From Oligoflexia bacterium (GTDB lineage: Bacteria > Bdellovibrionota > Bdellovibrionia > JABDDW01): 60,146 bases of DNA. This document shows positions 1 to 7,550 of the stretch, piece by piece. Where the stretch lies: the NCBI GenBank assembly GCA_034439615.1, contig JAWXAT010000005.1, forward strand, positions 1 through 60,146, written 5' to 3'. Made by a program: the position numbers and the translations under genes. Every line of letters begins with the position of its first letter. Position 1 is the stretch's first letter. The notes under the pieces were generated by a model. It was not told the origin of the DNA. It was given only the letters and a program-made list of their open reading frames with translations, and searched no databases.

Positions 1-1
1 A

Positions 2-103
2 TTGCACCCTAAAGTCATAGAATGGGCTAAGAAAGAAGCTAAAAAAAGAGGTGTGGGCTATCAAACCATCATAAACGAAATACTATTGGCTAAAGCTGTA
101 TAA
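2..103 (+). CDS. BrnA/CopG-like antitoxin, C-terminal fragment (5' end outside window)
   Basis: An open frame enters from the left edge and stops at TAA 101-103, giving 33 residues. The tail contains EWAKKEAKKRGVGYQTIINE, the kind of GYQT-I-N segment found at the end of BrnA/CopG (ribbon-helix-helix) antitoxins that neutralise BrnT toxins. The toxin gene, if present, would lie to the left of the window. The family call rests only on this short tail. The stop codon falls inside the left copy of an imperfect inverted repeat (101-124). Confidence 0.5.
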   Translation: MHPKVIEWAKKEAKKRGVGYQTIINEILLAKAV

Positions 104-124
104 GTAGGTGTTCTACTAGCTTAG
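101..124 (+). repeat. Left copy of imperfect inverted repeat flanking the toxin-antitoxin pair
   Basis: TAAG-TAGGTGTTC-nnn-TAGCT recurs in inverted orientation at 1013-1040. About 20 of 24 positions match if a 2-base gap is allowed, and the longest exact block is 10 bp (104-113 against 1024-1033). The two copies bracket the toxin-antitoxin module. Terminal repeats of a small mobile unit are one reading. Coincidence is possible because no transposase is present. Confidence 0.45.
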
Positions 125-265
125 GACGTGAGGCACCAAATTCAATTCAATGAGTTGCATAGTTGATGGTTGGATCTGGAGTTAGTGATTCAAAATGTCT
201 ATTTCTGTCTGAATGCAGTTAACCAAAATAATATAATATTGGTATCAATTACGACATGCATTTCT

Positions 266-577
266 TTACGCCACTCTCTTCTTCTTATGTGGAGTTATGA
301 GCGCAACAGTGAGTTCTAAACCCAGGGGCTTAAGAAGGCGGTTGAGTGTGTCTTGAGTAGGATTATGTGCGGGATTGATTGCACGTAAAATGTTGGGACT
401 TGCCACTTTCACTTGTTTGGAAAATTCTTTAACTCCCATGGCTCTGATGATTTTACCGAGAGCTTCTTGAAGGGTGATGCCTTCTTTAAGGGCTGCTAAT
501 AAAAACTCACGGGCAAATTTGGGATTTTGTAAATCTTGAGCTAATCCCTCATTCCAATCTTTGCTTCTTTTTGACAT
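266..577 (-). CDS. Antitoxin, XRE-type helix-turn-helix (HI1420-like)
   Basis: This 103-residue protein lies 5 bases downstream of a RelE/ParE-type toxin gene on the same strand. It resembles the 'putative addiction module antidote' family (HI1420-like): an N-terminal acidic/aromatic helix (AREFLLAALKEG), then an XRE-type helix-turn-helix around residues 38-75, and a basic KKKR tail. Its expected role is to bind and silence the toxin and to repress the operon through its DNA-binding domain. The toxin-first gene order is typical of this family and of HigBA. A palindrome upstream of the toxin (926-939) is the likely binding site. Confidence 0.82.
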   Translation of the reverse strand: MSKRSKDWNEGLAQDLQNPKFAREFLLAALKEGITLQEALGKIIRAMGVKEFSKQVKVASPNILRAINPAHNPTQDTLNRLLKPLGLELTVALITPHKKKRVA

Positions 578-582
578 ACCAC

Positions 583-906
583 TTACCTCTTCTTGTAATC
601 AAGCCACAGAGCTTGAGCTTTTTTAATGTCACGACTCTGAGTGCTTTTTGATCCACCCATGAGCAGTAAAATTATTTTTCCACCATCCAAACCAAAATAA
701 ATCCTAAAACCTGGTCCAAAATCCAATCGAACTTCGAGCACGGCATCACCAACGGACTTGTAGTCACCCAGGTTGCCTAACTCGAAGCGAAAGATGCGTG
801 CCTGAACGCGAGCCTTAAAAACATTGTCCAATGAGTCAAGCCACTCCCTGAAGGGAGACTTGCCTGAATCTGTGACATATTCTTTAACTGTTAAAGGCTT
901 TTGCAT
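583..906 (-). CDS. RelE/ParE-family toxin (HI1419/HigB-like)
   Basis: This 107-residue protein is of the 'phage-derived Gp49/HigB-like' toxin family, which members of the RelE/ParE superfamily use to cleave mRNA on the ribosome. Visible family features are SPFREWLDSLD near residue 17, the central R-F-E-L-G-N-LGDYKSVGDAVLEVR block, the GPGFRIYFG strand (residues about 65-73), and the LLLMGGSKSTQSRDI-KA segment close to the C-terminus. The length is normal for the family. It is transcribed leftward and followed after 5 bases by its antitoxin. The Shine-Dalgarno sequence before ATG 906 is weak (GAAGTCAG). Confidence 0.85.
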   Translation of the reverse strand: MQKPLTVKEYVTDSGKSPFREWLDSLDNVFKARVQARIFRFELGNLGDYKSVGDAVLEVRLDFGPGFRIYFGLDGGKIILLLMGGSKSTQSRDIKKAQALWLDYKKR

Positions 907-921
907 CTGACTTCAGTGATA

Positions 922-950
922 TAAGTATCATATATGATAACTAAATACAA
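922..950 (-). promoter_or_regulatory. Toxin-antitoxin promoter with palindromic operator
   Basis: On the minus strand TTGTAT (950-945) and TACTTA (927-922) are 17 bp apart, 16 bp before the toxin start. The perfect 14-bp palindrome TATCATATATGATA (926-939) lies in the spacer and touches the -10. This is the expected arrangement for autorepression by the helix-turn-helix antitoxin. The promoter assignment is an inference. Confidence 0.5.
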
Positions 951-1012
951 GCATCAAAAGCAGGTAAAGCCATGGTTGGAAAATGGTTGGGTAGAAACAG
1001 AACGTAAAAAAA

Positions 1013-1040
1013 CATAGCTATTCGAACACCTACACTTAAG
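1013..1040 (-). repeat. Right copy of imperfect inverted repeat flanking the toxin-antitoxin pair
   Basis: This is the inverted partner of 101-124. Read on the minus strand it gives TTAAGTGTAGGTGTTC followed by TAGCT, sharing GTAGGTGTTC exactly and TAGCT at the same offset. The pair encloses about 0.9 kb carrying only the toxin-antitoxin module. Confidence 0.45.
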
Positions 1041-1213
1041 TTTGTTAAATACTAAATAAGATAAGGACCAGGAGGGGGTAATTCACGGGCGGAGGCTCTA
1101 GATAATTTGTGGAATTAAGTAATTGGTAAAATACAGAGAGAAGAGTTGGCTAAAATGATTAGGTACGGAACCTTAGGTACTCATGAGAGTAGAGGTTCGT
1201 CTGTCAGGACGAT

Positions 1214-1298
1214 TGGTGCCGACGAGAGGACTTGAACCTCCACACCTTACGGTACCAGATCCTAAGTCTGGCGTGTCTGCCAATTTCACCACGTCGGC
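1214..1298 (-). tRNA. tRNA-Leu (anticodon UAG) with encoded CCA
   Basis: On the minus strand the 85-nt sequence starts GCCGACG and ends CGTCGGC-A-CCA, a perfect 7-bp acceptor stem with the CCA encoded. The D-arm region is GGTGAAATTGGCAGAC. The anticodon stem CCAGA/TCTGG encloses loop CTTAGGA with anticodon TAG. A class II variable arm follows, then a T-arm containing GTTCAAGTC. All of this fits tRNA-Leu reading CUA-type codons. A consensus-like promoter lies 30 bp upstream. The first 33 bases of the gene are duplicated at 1867-1903. Confidence 0.95.
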
Positions 1299-1302
1299 GT
1301 AA
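1266..1302 (-). repeat. 37-bp direct repeat, copy 1 (tRNA-Leu 5' half)
   Basis: This is identical over 37 bp to 1867-1903. It covers the tRNA-Leu 5' end, the D-arm and the 5' side of the anticodon stem, stopping just short of the anticodon, plus 4 bases of leader. Beyond the exact block the leader sequences remain about 80% similar for roughly 30 bp, sharing TTGAAAT and TTACGCC. The copies are 601 bp apart. Confidence 0.9.
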
Positions 1303-1327
1303 GATGATAAACTTTATAGATTTCAAT

Positions 1328-1356
1328 AATCTAACTAGCTTTTATGCGCCTGTCAA
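1328..1356 (-). promoter_or_regulatory. Sigma-70 promoter of tRNA-Leu
   Basis: TTGACA (1356-1351) and TAGATT (1333-1328) are separated by 17 bp on the minus strand. The predicted start, near 1321, gives a leader of about 23 nt before the mature tRNA 5' end at 1298. Confidence 0.7.
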
Positions 1357-1450
1357 ATCATCACTTTTTGATCTGAAAATCGCCTGTGTGCCCAGAGTGT
1401 GCCTAGTCGGCAGATTTATGATAGTTAAAAATGAAAAAATAAAGAATAGA

Positions 1451-1789
1451 TCAAACTTCGTTGTCTTTAAGAACTTTTTTTACAGTGTTAAGATCGGTTT
1501 CAACATGGGTAATTCTTTGTTCATGATTGTTCACAACCACTTCATGCTGTAGCACTGAGGTGGAGACTTCAAGTGCTGTATCAATCTTACTATGAATTTG
1601 CTCCATTAGAACTTCTAGACGGTGCGTTTTATCATCAATACGTTTTGTTAAAGTTGATTTAACTTCATTAACGCCAAGAATGAGGTTCTCAAAAATAGTG
1701 CCAATGTAATTGACCATCTCTTCTTTGGTCAAAGATGAGGATTTCATTTTAACAGGTTTTGGTTTTAAGATTTTTTTCTTTTGCACCAT
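1451..1789 (-). CDS. Small coiled-coil protein of unknown function
   Basis: This 112-residue protein is not recognised. A lysine-rich start (KKKILKPKPVK) is followed by a long helical, heptad-like region rich in E, V, L, K and T (residues about 20-110: NLILGVNEVKSTLTKRID, then EVLMEQIHSKIDTALEVS) that looks like a coiled coil. An AAAGGGA purine tract lies about 6 bases before the start. It is the only gene between the two copies of the tRNA-Leu 5' half, so it may be cargo of a small tRNA-inserted element. No integrase accompanies it. Confidence 0.6.
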   Translation of the reverse strand: MVQKKKILKPKPVKMKSSSLTKEEMVNYIGTIFENLILGVNEVKSTLTKRIDDKTHRLEVLMEQIHSKIDTALEVSTSVLQHEVVVNNHEQRITHVETDLNTVKKVLKDNEV

Positions 1790-1866
1790 AAGGAGTCCCT
1801 TTAAAAAATTTGATTTAAACTAACAAAGGAACAACTAATAAGAAAGGGGAATTATATGTGTAACCC

Positions 1867-1903
1867 GTCTGGCGTGTCTGCCAATTTCACCACGTCGGCG
1901 TAA
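1867..1903 (-). pseudogene. Orphan 5' half of tRNA-Leu (37-bp direct repeat, copy 2)
   Basis: This copy of the first 33 nt of tRNA-Leu plus 4 leader bases lies immediately downstream of the small gene ending at 1923. The 3' half (anticodon, variable arm, T-arm, acceptor 3' strand) is missing, and the sequence turns into unrelated DNA after GCCAGAC. It cannot form a tRNA. It looks like the remnant of the original tRNA 5' half left behind by an insertion, or of a partial tandem duplication. Confidence 0.85.
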
Positions 1904-1922
1904 AGTGATTACTCTATTAATT

Positions 1923-2276
1923 TCAAAACTCAAAGGCAAGTACAACGATATCGCTTAATAAAATTCCCACCGTATTTGCCACAAGATCATCAGCCGCAAC
2001 TTCACGATCAATCACCGTCTCTTTGGCTACACCTAGGGCAAAAGTTGTGAGACTTGCGTACAAAACAGATTTTAAGCGGGGTGTTTTGTATTTTTGAAAA
2101 ATTTCGGTAAACGTAAAAGTTAATCCGTATGAAACCGCAACATGAAGTTGATGATCTGCCGCTTTGATATCAAACGGTCTTAAATCTTTCACGGCAGATG
2201 CTGAGGCTAAAGCTGATGCCGTAGCAGAAACTGAACTCAACATTAATAAAAAAACCAGACCAGCTTTAAAACACAT
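1923..2276 (-). CDS. Small exported/membrane protein, YfiM (DUF2279)-like
   Basis: This 117-residue protein starts at ATG 2276, one base after the gcvP stop. A longer frame to 2354 would overlap gcvP by 77 bp, whereas this start gives a clean signal peptide (CFKAGLVFLLMLSSVSATAS, then an ALASASA-type cleavage site). The mature part has DHQLHVAVSYG, then GVAKETVIDREVAADDLVANTVGI and a hydrophobic C-terminal stretch. This HxxxS...GxxKE...D(D/L)xANxxG pattern resembles YfiM/DUF2279 and VanZ-like small envelope proteins. It is translationally coupled to the glycine-cleavage operon, but no link to glycine metabolism is evident. Confidence 0.6.
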   Translation of the reverse strand: MCFKAGLVFLLMLSSVSATASALASASAVKDLRPFDIKAADHQLHVAVSYGLTFTFTEIFQKYKTPRLKSVLYASLTTFALGVAKETVIDREVAADDLVANTVGILLSDIVVLAFEF

Positions 2277-2277
2277 G

Positions 2278-5160
2278 TCAGCTGTAGGTTTCCATCGTCG
2301 GACACGAACAAATAAGATTGCGATCGCCATGAGGATCATTAATGCGCGAAACACTTGGCCAAAATTTATGTTGTTTAGTCCATGGAGCGGGAAATGCCGC
2401 GCGTTCTCTTGAATAGGGATGTTCCCATTTATCAGCTATCACAGTGGCTGCTGTATGGGGAGCATGTTTTAACATATTGTCATCACGATCAAGTTTTCCA
2501 TCTTCAATTTCTGTGATTTCTTTTCGAATTGAAATCATGGCATCACAAAAACGATCCAGCTCCCCTTGAGTTTCACTCTCAGTAGGCTCAATCATCATAG
2601 TACCAATAACAGGAAACGAAACAGTTGGTGCATGAAAGCCGTAATCCATAAGGCGCTTTGCAACATCCATAACTTCAACACCACTTGTGACTTTTAATGG
2701 TCTAAGATCCACAATGCATTCATGAGCCACAAGACCATGAGAACCTCTATAAAGAACGGGATAATATTTATCTAATTTTTTAGCTACGTAGTTAGCATTT
2801 AAAATTGCAACCTCTGTCGCTTTTTTAAGCCCGAGTGCACCCATCATTAAAATATAAACAAATGAAATGGGTAAGATACTAGCACTTCCCCAAGGAGCTG
2901 CAGAAATTGCTCCCACGGATTGTTCACCACCAACTTTAACCATGGGATTACTTGGCAAAAATGCAGTGAGATGTGATTTCACACCGATGGGGCCCATACC
3001 CGGACCACCACCACCATGAGGGATACAAAATGTTTTATGAAGATTAAGATGACAAACATCTGCGCCGAACTCGCCCGGTTTACATAATCCAACTTGGGCA
3101 TTCATGTTAGCGCCGTCCATGTAGACTTGACCGCCATGTTGATGAACCACATTACAAATATCAATGATCGTTTCTTCAAACACACCGTGTGTTGACGGGT
3201 ATGTGATCATCAGTGATGAAAGCTGTTTACTATATTGCTCAGCTTTTTTTCTAAGATCATCAAGTCGCACGTTACCACTTGCATCACATTCCACACCGAC
3301 AACTTTGAGCCCTGCCATAACTGCACTAGCAGGATTTGTTCCGTGAGCTGAGTTAGGAATTAAACAAACATCGCGATGCCCCTCACCACGACTATGATGA
3401 TATTTTTGAATAACAAGAAGCCCCGCATACTCGCCCTGTGAACCCGCATTTGGCTGCAGTGACACTCCGTCAAAACCAGTAATATCAGCAAGCATGGTTT
3501 CTAATCGGTCAGTGAGTTGTCTATACCCTTTTACTTGTTCTGCTGGCACGAATGGATGAATCTTACCAAACTCTGGCCAAGTCACAGGAAACATTTCAGC
3601 CGTAGCATTAAGTTTCATTGTGCATGAACCAAGTGGAATCATTGATGTGGTGAGCGAAAGATCTTTTGCCTGCAGTCTTTGCATGTATCTTAGCATTTCA
3701 GTTTCAGAATGATATTTGCTAAATACGGGATGTGTCAGATATTCAGTTTGACGTAAAAGATTTGTGGATAATACCTTTTCATTACTTATGAGTGATTCAA
3801 CTGATGGAACTGTTTCACCTAATGAAAAAACTTGAAGTAGATCTTGAAGATCTTTTGTTGTGACTGTTTCATCTAGACTTACACTCACACATGTATTGCT
3901 GATTTTTCTAAAATTCATTTTTTGAATTTGTGCATGACTTAAAATTTTTGAGAGATCCTCACCCACTTCAATTTTTAGTGTATCAAAAAATGGAGTGGCG
4001 ACTTTATAACCCAACTGTTCAAGACCGTAAGCTAAAGTTGAAGCTAAGCCATGCACACGTTGAGCTATTTTCTTAAGCCCCTTAGGGCCATGATAAACCG
4101 CATACATGCTTGCCATAACAGCCAACAATACTTGGGCTGTACAGATATTGCTTGTCGCTTTTGCTCGACGAATATGTTGCTCACGTGTTTGAAGAGCGAG
4201 TCGCAAAGCAGGTTTTCCATTAGCATCAATTGAGACACCAACAATTCGGCCAGGCATTTGACGTTTAAATTCATCTTTTGTCGCAAGGTAAGCTGCATGG
4301 GGGCCACCAAAACCAAGTGGAACACCAAAACGCTGTGTGTTTCCAACAACAATATCAGCTCCAAATTCACCTGGTGATTTGAGCAAACATAGACTCAAAA
4401 GATCAGCAGCAACAACGGCCATTGATTTATTTGCATGAGCTTTTGCAATGAAACTTGCATAATCGTAAACAACACCATCAGTCGCAGGATATTGAAGTAA
4501 AACGCCAAAAATATTTCCGCTAAAATTAAATTTTCGATGATCGCCGACAACAATTTCAATACCCAGCGGATTTGCACGAGTGCGAACTACATCAATTGTT
4601 TGTGGATGACAGTCTTCAGACACAAAAAAAGTTTTTGCACCTTCAACCGCATTCGCCAAACAAAGTGTCATTGCTTCAGCAGCAGATGTGCCCTCATCAA
4701 GCATGGATGCATTTGCGATTCCCATACCTGTTAAATCCATAATCATGGTTTGAAAATTTAAAAGTGCCTCGAGACGCCCTTGAGCAATTTCAGCTTGGTA
4801 AGGAGTGTATTGAGTGTACCATCCAGGGTTTTCAATAATGTTTCTTTGAATGACAGGAGGTGTGATGCAATCGTTATAACCCATGCCAATATATGTTCTA
4901 AAAATCTTATTCTCACTGGCAATGGCGCGCATTTCACTTAAAGCTTCATACTCGCTAAGTGCAATTCCCGTTTTTAGCGGATTTTTTGTACGAATAGCTG
5001 GAGGCACGGCATTTTTAATCAGCTCGTCTAAAGAAGCATAACCCACAGATTTCAGCATTTCCTGAATTTCTACTTCGTTGGGACCAATATGTCGGTCTAC
5101 AAAAGCGTCTGTGGATTTAAACGGATCTTCAGATTTATTTTGGCGTGGAACTTGGGTCAT
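2278..5160 (-). CDS. gcvP: Glycine dehydrogenase (decarboxylating), P-protein
   Basis: This is the P-protein of the glycine cleavage system, which decarboxylates glycine with PLP and hands the aminomethyl group to the lipoyl arm of GcvH. At 960 residues it has the full length of the single-chain form (two homologous halves). The PLP lysine is K709 in [18 protein letters not shown]. The N-terminal DRHIGP motif and the C-terminal [12 protein letters not shown] and [10 protein letters not shown] signatures are intact. It follows gcvH by 14 bases and is the fifth gene of folD-metF-gcvT-gcvH-gcvP. No glycine riboswitch was recognised upstream of the operon. Confidence 0.98.
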   Translation of the reverse strand: MTQVPRQNKSEDPFKSTDAFVDRHIGPNEVEIQEMLKSVGYASLDELIKNAVPPAIRTKNPLKTGIALSEYEALSEMRAIASENKIFRTYIGMGYNDCITPPVIQRNIIENPGWYTQYTPYQAEIAQGRLEALLNFQTMIMDLTGMGIANASMLDEGTSAAEAMTLCLANAVEGAKTFFVSEDCHPQTIDVVRTRANPLGIEIVVGDHRKFNFSGNIFGVLLQYPATDGVVYDYASFIAKAHANKSMAVVAADLLSLCLLKSPGEFGADIVVGNTQRFGVPLGFGGPHAAYLATKDEFKRQMPGRIVGVSIDANGKPALRLALQTREQHIRRAKATSNICTAQVLLAVMASMYAVYHGPKGLKKIAQRVHGLASTLAYGLEQLGYKVATPFFDTLKIEVGEDLSKILSHAQIQKMNFRKISNTCVSVSLDETVTTKDLQDLLQVFSLGETVPSVESLISNEKVLSTNLLRQTEYLTHPVFSKYHSETEMLRYMQRLQAKDLSLTTSMIPLGSCTMKLNATAEMFPVTWPEFGKIHPFVPAEQVKGYRQLTDRLETMLADITGFDGVSLQPNAGSQGEYAGLLVIQKYHHSRGEGHRDVCLIPNSAHGTNPASAVMAGLKVVGVECDASGNVRLDDLRKKAEQYSKQLSSLMITYPSTHGVFEETIIDICNVVHQHGGQVYMDGANMNAQVGLCKPGEFGADVCHLNLHKTFCIPHGGGGPGMGPIGVKSHLTAFLPSNPMVKVGGEQSVGAISAAPWGSASILPISFVYILMMGALGLKKATEVAILNANYVAKKLDKYYPVLYRGSHGLVAHECIVDLRPLKVTSGVEVMDVAKRLMDYGFHAPTVSFPVIGTMMIEPTESETQGELDRFCDAMISIRKEITEIEDGKLDRDDNMLKHAPHTAATVIADKWEHPYSRERAAFPAPWTKQHKFWPSVSRINDPHGDRNLICSCPTMETYS

Positions 5161-5174
5161 ACCCCCCCTAATTT

Positions 5175-5567
5175 TTATTTCTTAACAATAAGTTTTTCGT
5201 AATCAGCCGGGGTCATTAAGGTTGTTAATTCTTTTTCACTATCCATCTCAATGCGAATAAGCCAACCATCTCCGTACGGATCATCATTCACGCTGCCAGG
5301 ATTATCCATTAACACTTCATTCACTTCGACAACTGTACCTGAAATGGGTGCAAATAAATCACTCACAGCTTTTACACTTTCAACGACGCCAAAAGGTTCG
5401 TTCTGCGTAACTTTTTGACCTTCTTCAGGAAGTTCAACGTAAACAACTTCACCTAATGCATCTTGTGCATATTCGGTTATGCCTACAGAGACCAAGTTTT
5501 CATCAACTTGTGCCCACTCGTGATCTTTTGTGTATAAAAATTCTGTTGGAACTGGGGTATTGGCCAT
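5175..5567 (-). CDS. gcvH: Glycine cleavage system H protein
   Basis: This 130-residue lipoyl carrier shuttles the aminomethyl group of glycine between GcvP, GcvT and the L-protein (dihydrolipoyl dehydrogenase, not in this window). The lipoyl-lysine is K66 in [11 protein letters not shown]. Other family marks are YTKDHEWA near the start, [22 protein letters not shown], and [13 protein letters not shown]. The length is standard. A GAGGAGAAAA Shine-Dalgarno sequence precedes the ATG. It lies between gcvT (17-base gap) and gcvP (14-base gap). Confidence 0.98.
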   Translation of the reverse strand: MANTPVPTEFLYTKDHEWAQVDENLVSVGITEYAQDALGEVVYVELPEEGQKVTQNEPFGVVESVKAVSDLFAPISGTVVEVNEVLMDNPGSVNDDPYGDGWLIRIEMDSEKELTTLMTPADYEKLIVKK

Positions 5568-5584
5568 TGTTTTCTCCTCACAAT

Positions 5585-6676
5585 TTACTTCTGTATAAAG
5601 GGTGTTTTTACTACATGTGCCCTAACGTTTCGACCTCGAATTTGAACAAAAAATTCTTTTCCTTCTTGTGACAATTCCACAGGAACGTATCCAATGCCAA
5701 TAGGCTCTTTAAGTGTGGGCGACATCGTTCCACTTGTTACCTTGCCGATTTCAATATTGTCAAATGAAATCAATGGGTAATCATGCCTTGGGATTCCCTT
5801 TTCCACCATTTTAAAGCCTACAAGTTTAGTCTTCAAACCTGCGAGCTTTTGCTTTTCAAGTGGCGCTTTACCGATAAAATCACCCTTTGAGAACTTAATA
5901 ACCCACCCAAGCCCCGCTTCTAATGCCGAGGTGAGAGCCGTGATTTCATTGCCATAGAGGGAATATTTCATCTCTGTGCGTAATGTATCACGAGCGCCGA
6001 GCCCAATAGGCTGAACACCAAGATCTTCGCCTTTATTTAACAAATCGTTCCAAAAGCTAACGGCCTGAGCATTGGGAAGAAATACTTCATATCCATCTTC
6101 ACCTGTATAGCCAGTACTGGCCACATACCAAGTCTGACCAAGTTGTGTATAAGTTTTAAACTCATTACGCTTAAGAGCTTCAACTTCCGCACCTAAAATA
6201 TGCCCTAGAAGTTTTCGAGCCTTTGGGCCTTGAATGGCAATTTGTGCCCACTGAGCTGATTGGTTTTCAATAACAGCACCTTTATTATTACTGCTCATCC
6301 ATTCAAAATCTTTGTCAGCATTAGAAGCGTTAACACACACGAGATAGTTCGTATTTTTTTCAATGCAATAAATAAAAATATCGTCGACCAAACCACCCTG
6401 AGGATTCAAAAGCAGTGAATATTGAGCTTGGCCATTTTCAAGTTTACTAACGTCGTTGCTCGTAAGCCACTGAAGTGTTTCAAGAGCTTTTGGGCCTTTA
6501 ACGAAAATTTCGCCCATGTGACTTACATCAAAGAGTCCGACATTTTTTCGAACAGCTTCGTGCTCCTCAATGACACCTTTGTATTGAACAGGCATATGCC
6601 AGCCAGCAAAATCCACCATGCGGCCGTTTAGTTTGATGTGCTCGGCATTTAAAACTGTTTTTCTTATTTCACTCAT
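5585..6676 (-). CDS. gcvT: Aminomethyltransferase (glycine cleavage T protein)
   Basis: GcvT releases ammonia from the aminomethyl-lipoyl arm of GcvH and transfers the one-carbon unit to tetrahydrofolate, giving 5,10-methylene-THF. The 363 residues cover the whole family length. Marks seen are DFAGWHMPVQY (residues about 22-32), GLFDVSHMGEI, NPQGGLVDDIFIY with the conserved folate-proton Asp, GPKARKLL, TGYTGEDGYEVF, and GLGARDTLRTE. Its start overlaps the end of metF by 8 bp, so the two are translationally coupled. Confidence 0.98.
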   Translation of the reverse strand: MSEIRKTVLNAEHIKLNGRMVDFAGWHMPVQYKGVIEEHEAVRKNVGLFDVSHMGEIFVKGPKALETLQWLTSNDVSKLENGQAQYSLLLNPQGGLVDDIFIYCIEKNTNYLVCVNASNADKDFEWMSSNNKGAVIENQSAQWAQIAIQGPKARKLLGHILGAEVEALKRNEFKTYTQLGQTWYVASTGYTGEDGYEVFLPNAQAVSFWNDLLNKGEDLGVQPIGLGARDTLRTEMKYSLYGNEITALTSALEAGLGWVIKFSKGDFIGKAPLEKQKLAGLKTKLVGFKMVEKGIPRHDYPLISFDNIEIGKVTSGTMSPTLKEPIGIGYVPVELSQEGKEFFVQIRGRNVRAHVVKTPFIQK

Positions 6677-7550
6677 TTAATTTTCCGATTCCCGCTCTAT
6701 TTAAAACTTCAATGATGAGTTCTTCATTTTTAATAGCAATCAAATGAACACCATCGCACATATCTAAGTAATCGCGCACAAGCTCAGAGGCAAATTTAAT
6801 TCCTTCTTCACTTGGATCCTTCGCATCTGAAAGTCTTTTAAAAAGTTCATCGGGAACAAAAATACCAGGGACCTTGTCATGGAGAAATTGCGCTGTTTTA
6901 ATTGAACGCACTAATAAAATACCAGCAAGAACTTTTGTTCCAAATGGACGAACCTTTTTCATAAATTCTTCCATCAAAGTTCGATTATAAACAATTTGTG
7001 TCTGAAAAAACTGGGCACCGGCTTTAATCTTTTTTTCCATGCGACGAATTTGTGGTTCCATGGCTCGTCCACCCGGATTCACCACTGCCCCCGGAAATAA
7101 ACCCAGTTTGCCTTTGAGTTCTTTACCGTTAAGATCTGTTCCTATATTCATTTTATTAATAAGGTTTAGTAGACCAACGGCCTCTACCTGAAAAACTCCT
7201 TTAGCATCGGGAGTATCACCTGCAGCTACGGGGTCGCCAGTGAGAGCAAGAATGTTTTTTATTCCAAGCCCCTTAGCACCTAAAATATCAGATTGAAGAC
7301 CTAAAATATTTCGATCACGACAAGTAAGTTGATAAATTGGTTCAATGCCTTCACGCACTAAAAGTGCGGAGCAGGCCAGGCCACTCATACGCATAAGTGC
7401 TCGTTGATTATCAGTGACATTGAGTGCATGCACGTAGGGTTTAAAGAGCCTTGCACTTTTGTAAAAGTGCTCAAGGTCTGTTCCGTGAGGAGGAGTAACT
7501 TCAGCAGTGATGACTTTCTTACCCGCCAGGAGTGCTTCTTGAAAGGTCAT
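6669..7550 (-). CDS. metF: 5,10-methylenetetrahydrofolate reductase
   Basis: This 293-residue FAD-dependent enzyme of the MetF TIM-barrel family reduces methylene-THF to methyl-THF for methionine synthesis. It is close to the usual bacterial length. Visible family segments are ITAEVTPPHGTD at the N-terminus (catalytic Glu region), NVTDNQRALMRMS, YQLTCRDRN, ILALTGDP (residues about 100-107), and AQFFQTQIVY. It overlaps folD by 4 bp upstream and gcvT by 8 bp downstream. Methylene-THF made by GcvT or interconverted by FolD can therefore be routed to methyl-THF by co-expressed enzymes. Confidence 0.95.
   Translation of the reverse strand: MTFQEALLAGKKVITAEVTPPHGTDLEHFYKSARLFKPYVHALNVTDNQRALMRMSGLACSALLVREGIEPIYQLTCRDRNILGLQSDILGAKGLGIKNILALTGDPVAAGDTPDAKGVFQVEAVGLLNLINKMNIGTDLNGKELKGKLGLFPGAVVNPGGRAMEPQIRRMEKKIKAGAQFFQTQIVYNRTLMEEFMKKVRPFGTKVLAGILLVRSIKTAQFLHDKVPGIFVPDELFKRLSDAKDPSEEGIKFASELVRDYLDMCDGVHLIAIKNEELIIEVLNRAGIGKLNE

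Larger units (their letters stand above)
907..1213. other. Gene-free stretch with TA operator and right inverted repeat
   Basis: No credible coding frame is present in these 307 bases. They hold the toxin operator palindrome (926-939), the right copy of the imperfect inverted repeat (1013-1040), and the region downstream of tRNA-Leu. That last part has short GGTAC direct repeats (1164 region) but no clear U-tract terminator. Confidence 0.6.

Noticed and set aside
222-243. ACCAA...TTGGT hairpin downstream of the antitoxin as a terminator
   Set aside because: It has five base pairs around an AT-only loop and no clean U-tract.
1292-1319. TAAAGTTT followed by GCCGACGT on the minus strand, resembling a FliA promoter in front of tRNA-Leu
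   Set aside because: The spacing is 10 rather than 11 bp and the '-10' is the tRNA 5' end itself. A standard TTGACA-N17-TAGATT promoter lies just upstream.
1232-1552. 106-codon plus-strand frame
   Set aside because: It runs antisense through tRNA-Leu and over the start of its promoter region, has no ribosome site and no recognisable protein features.
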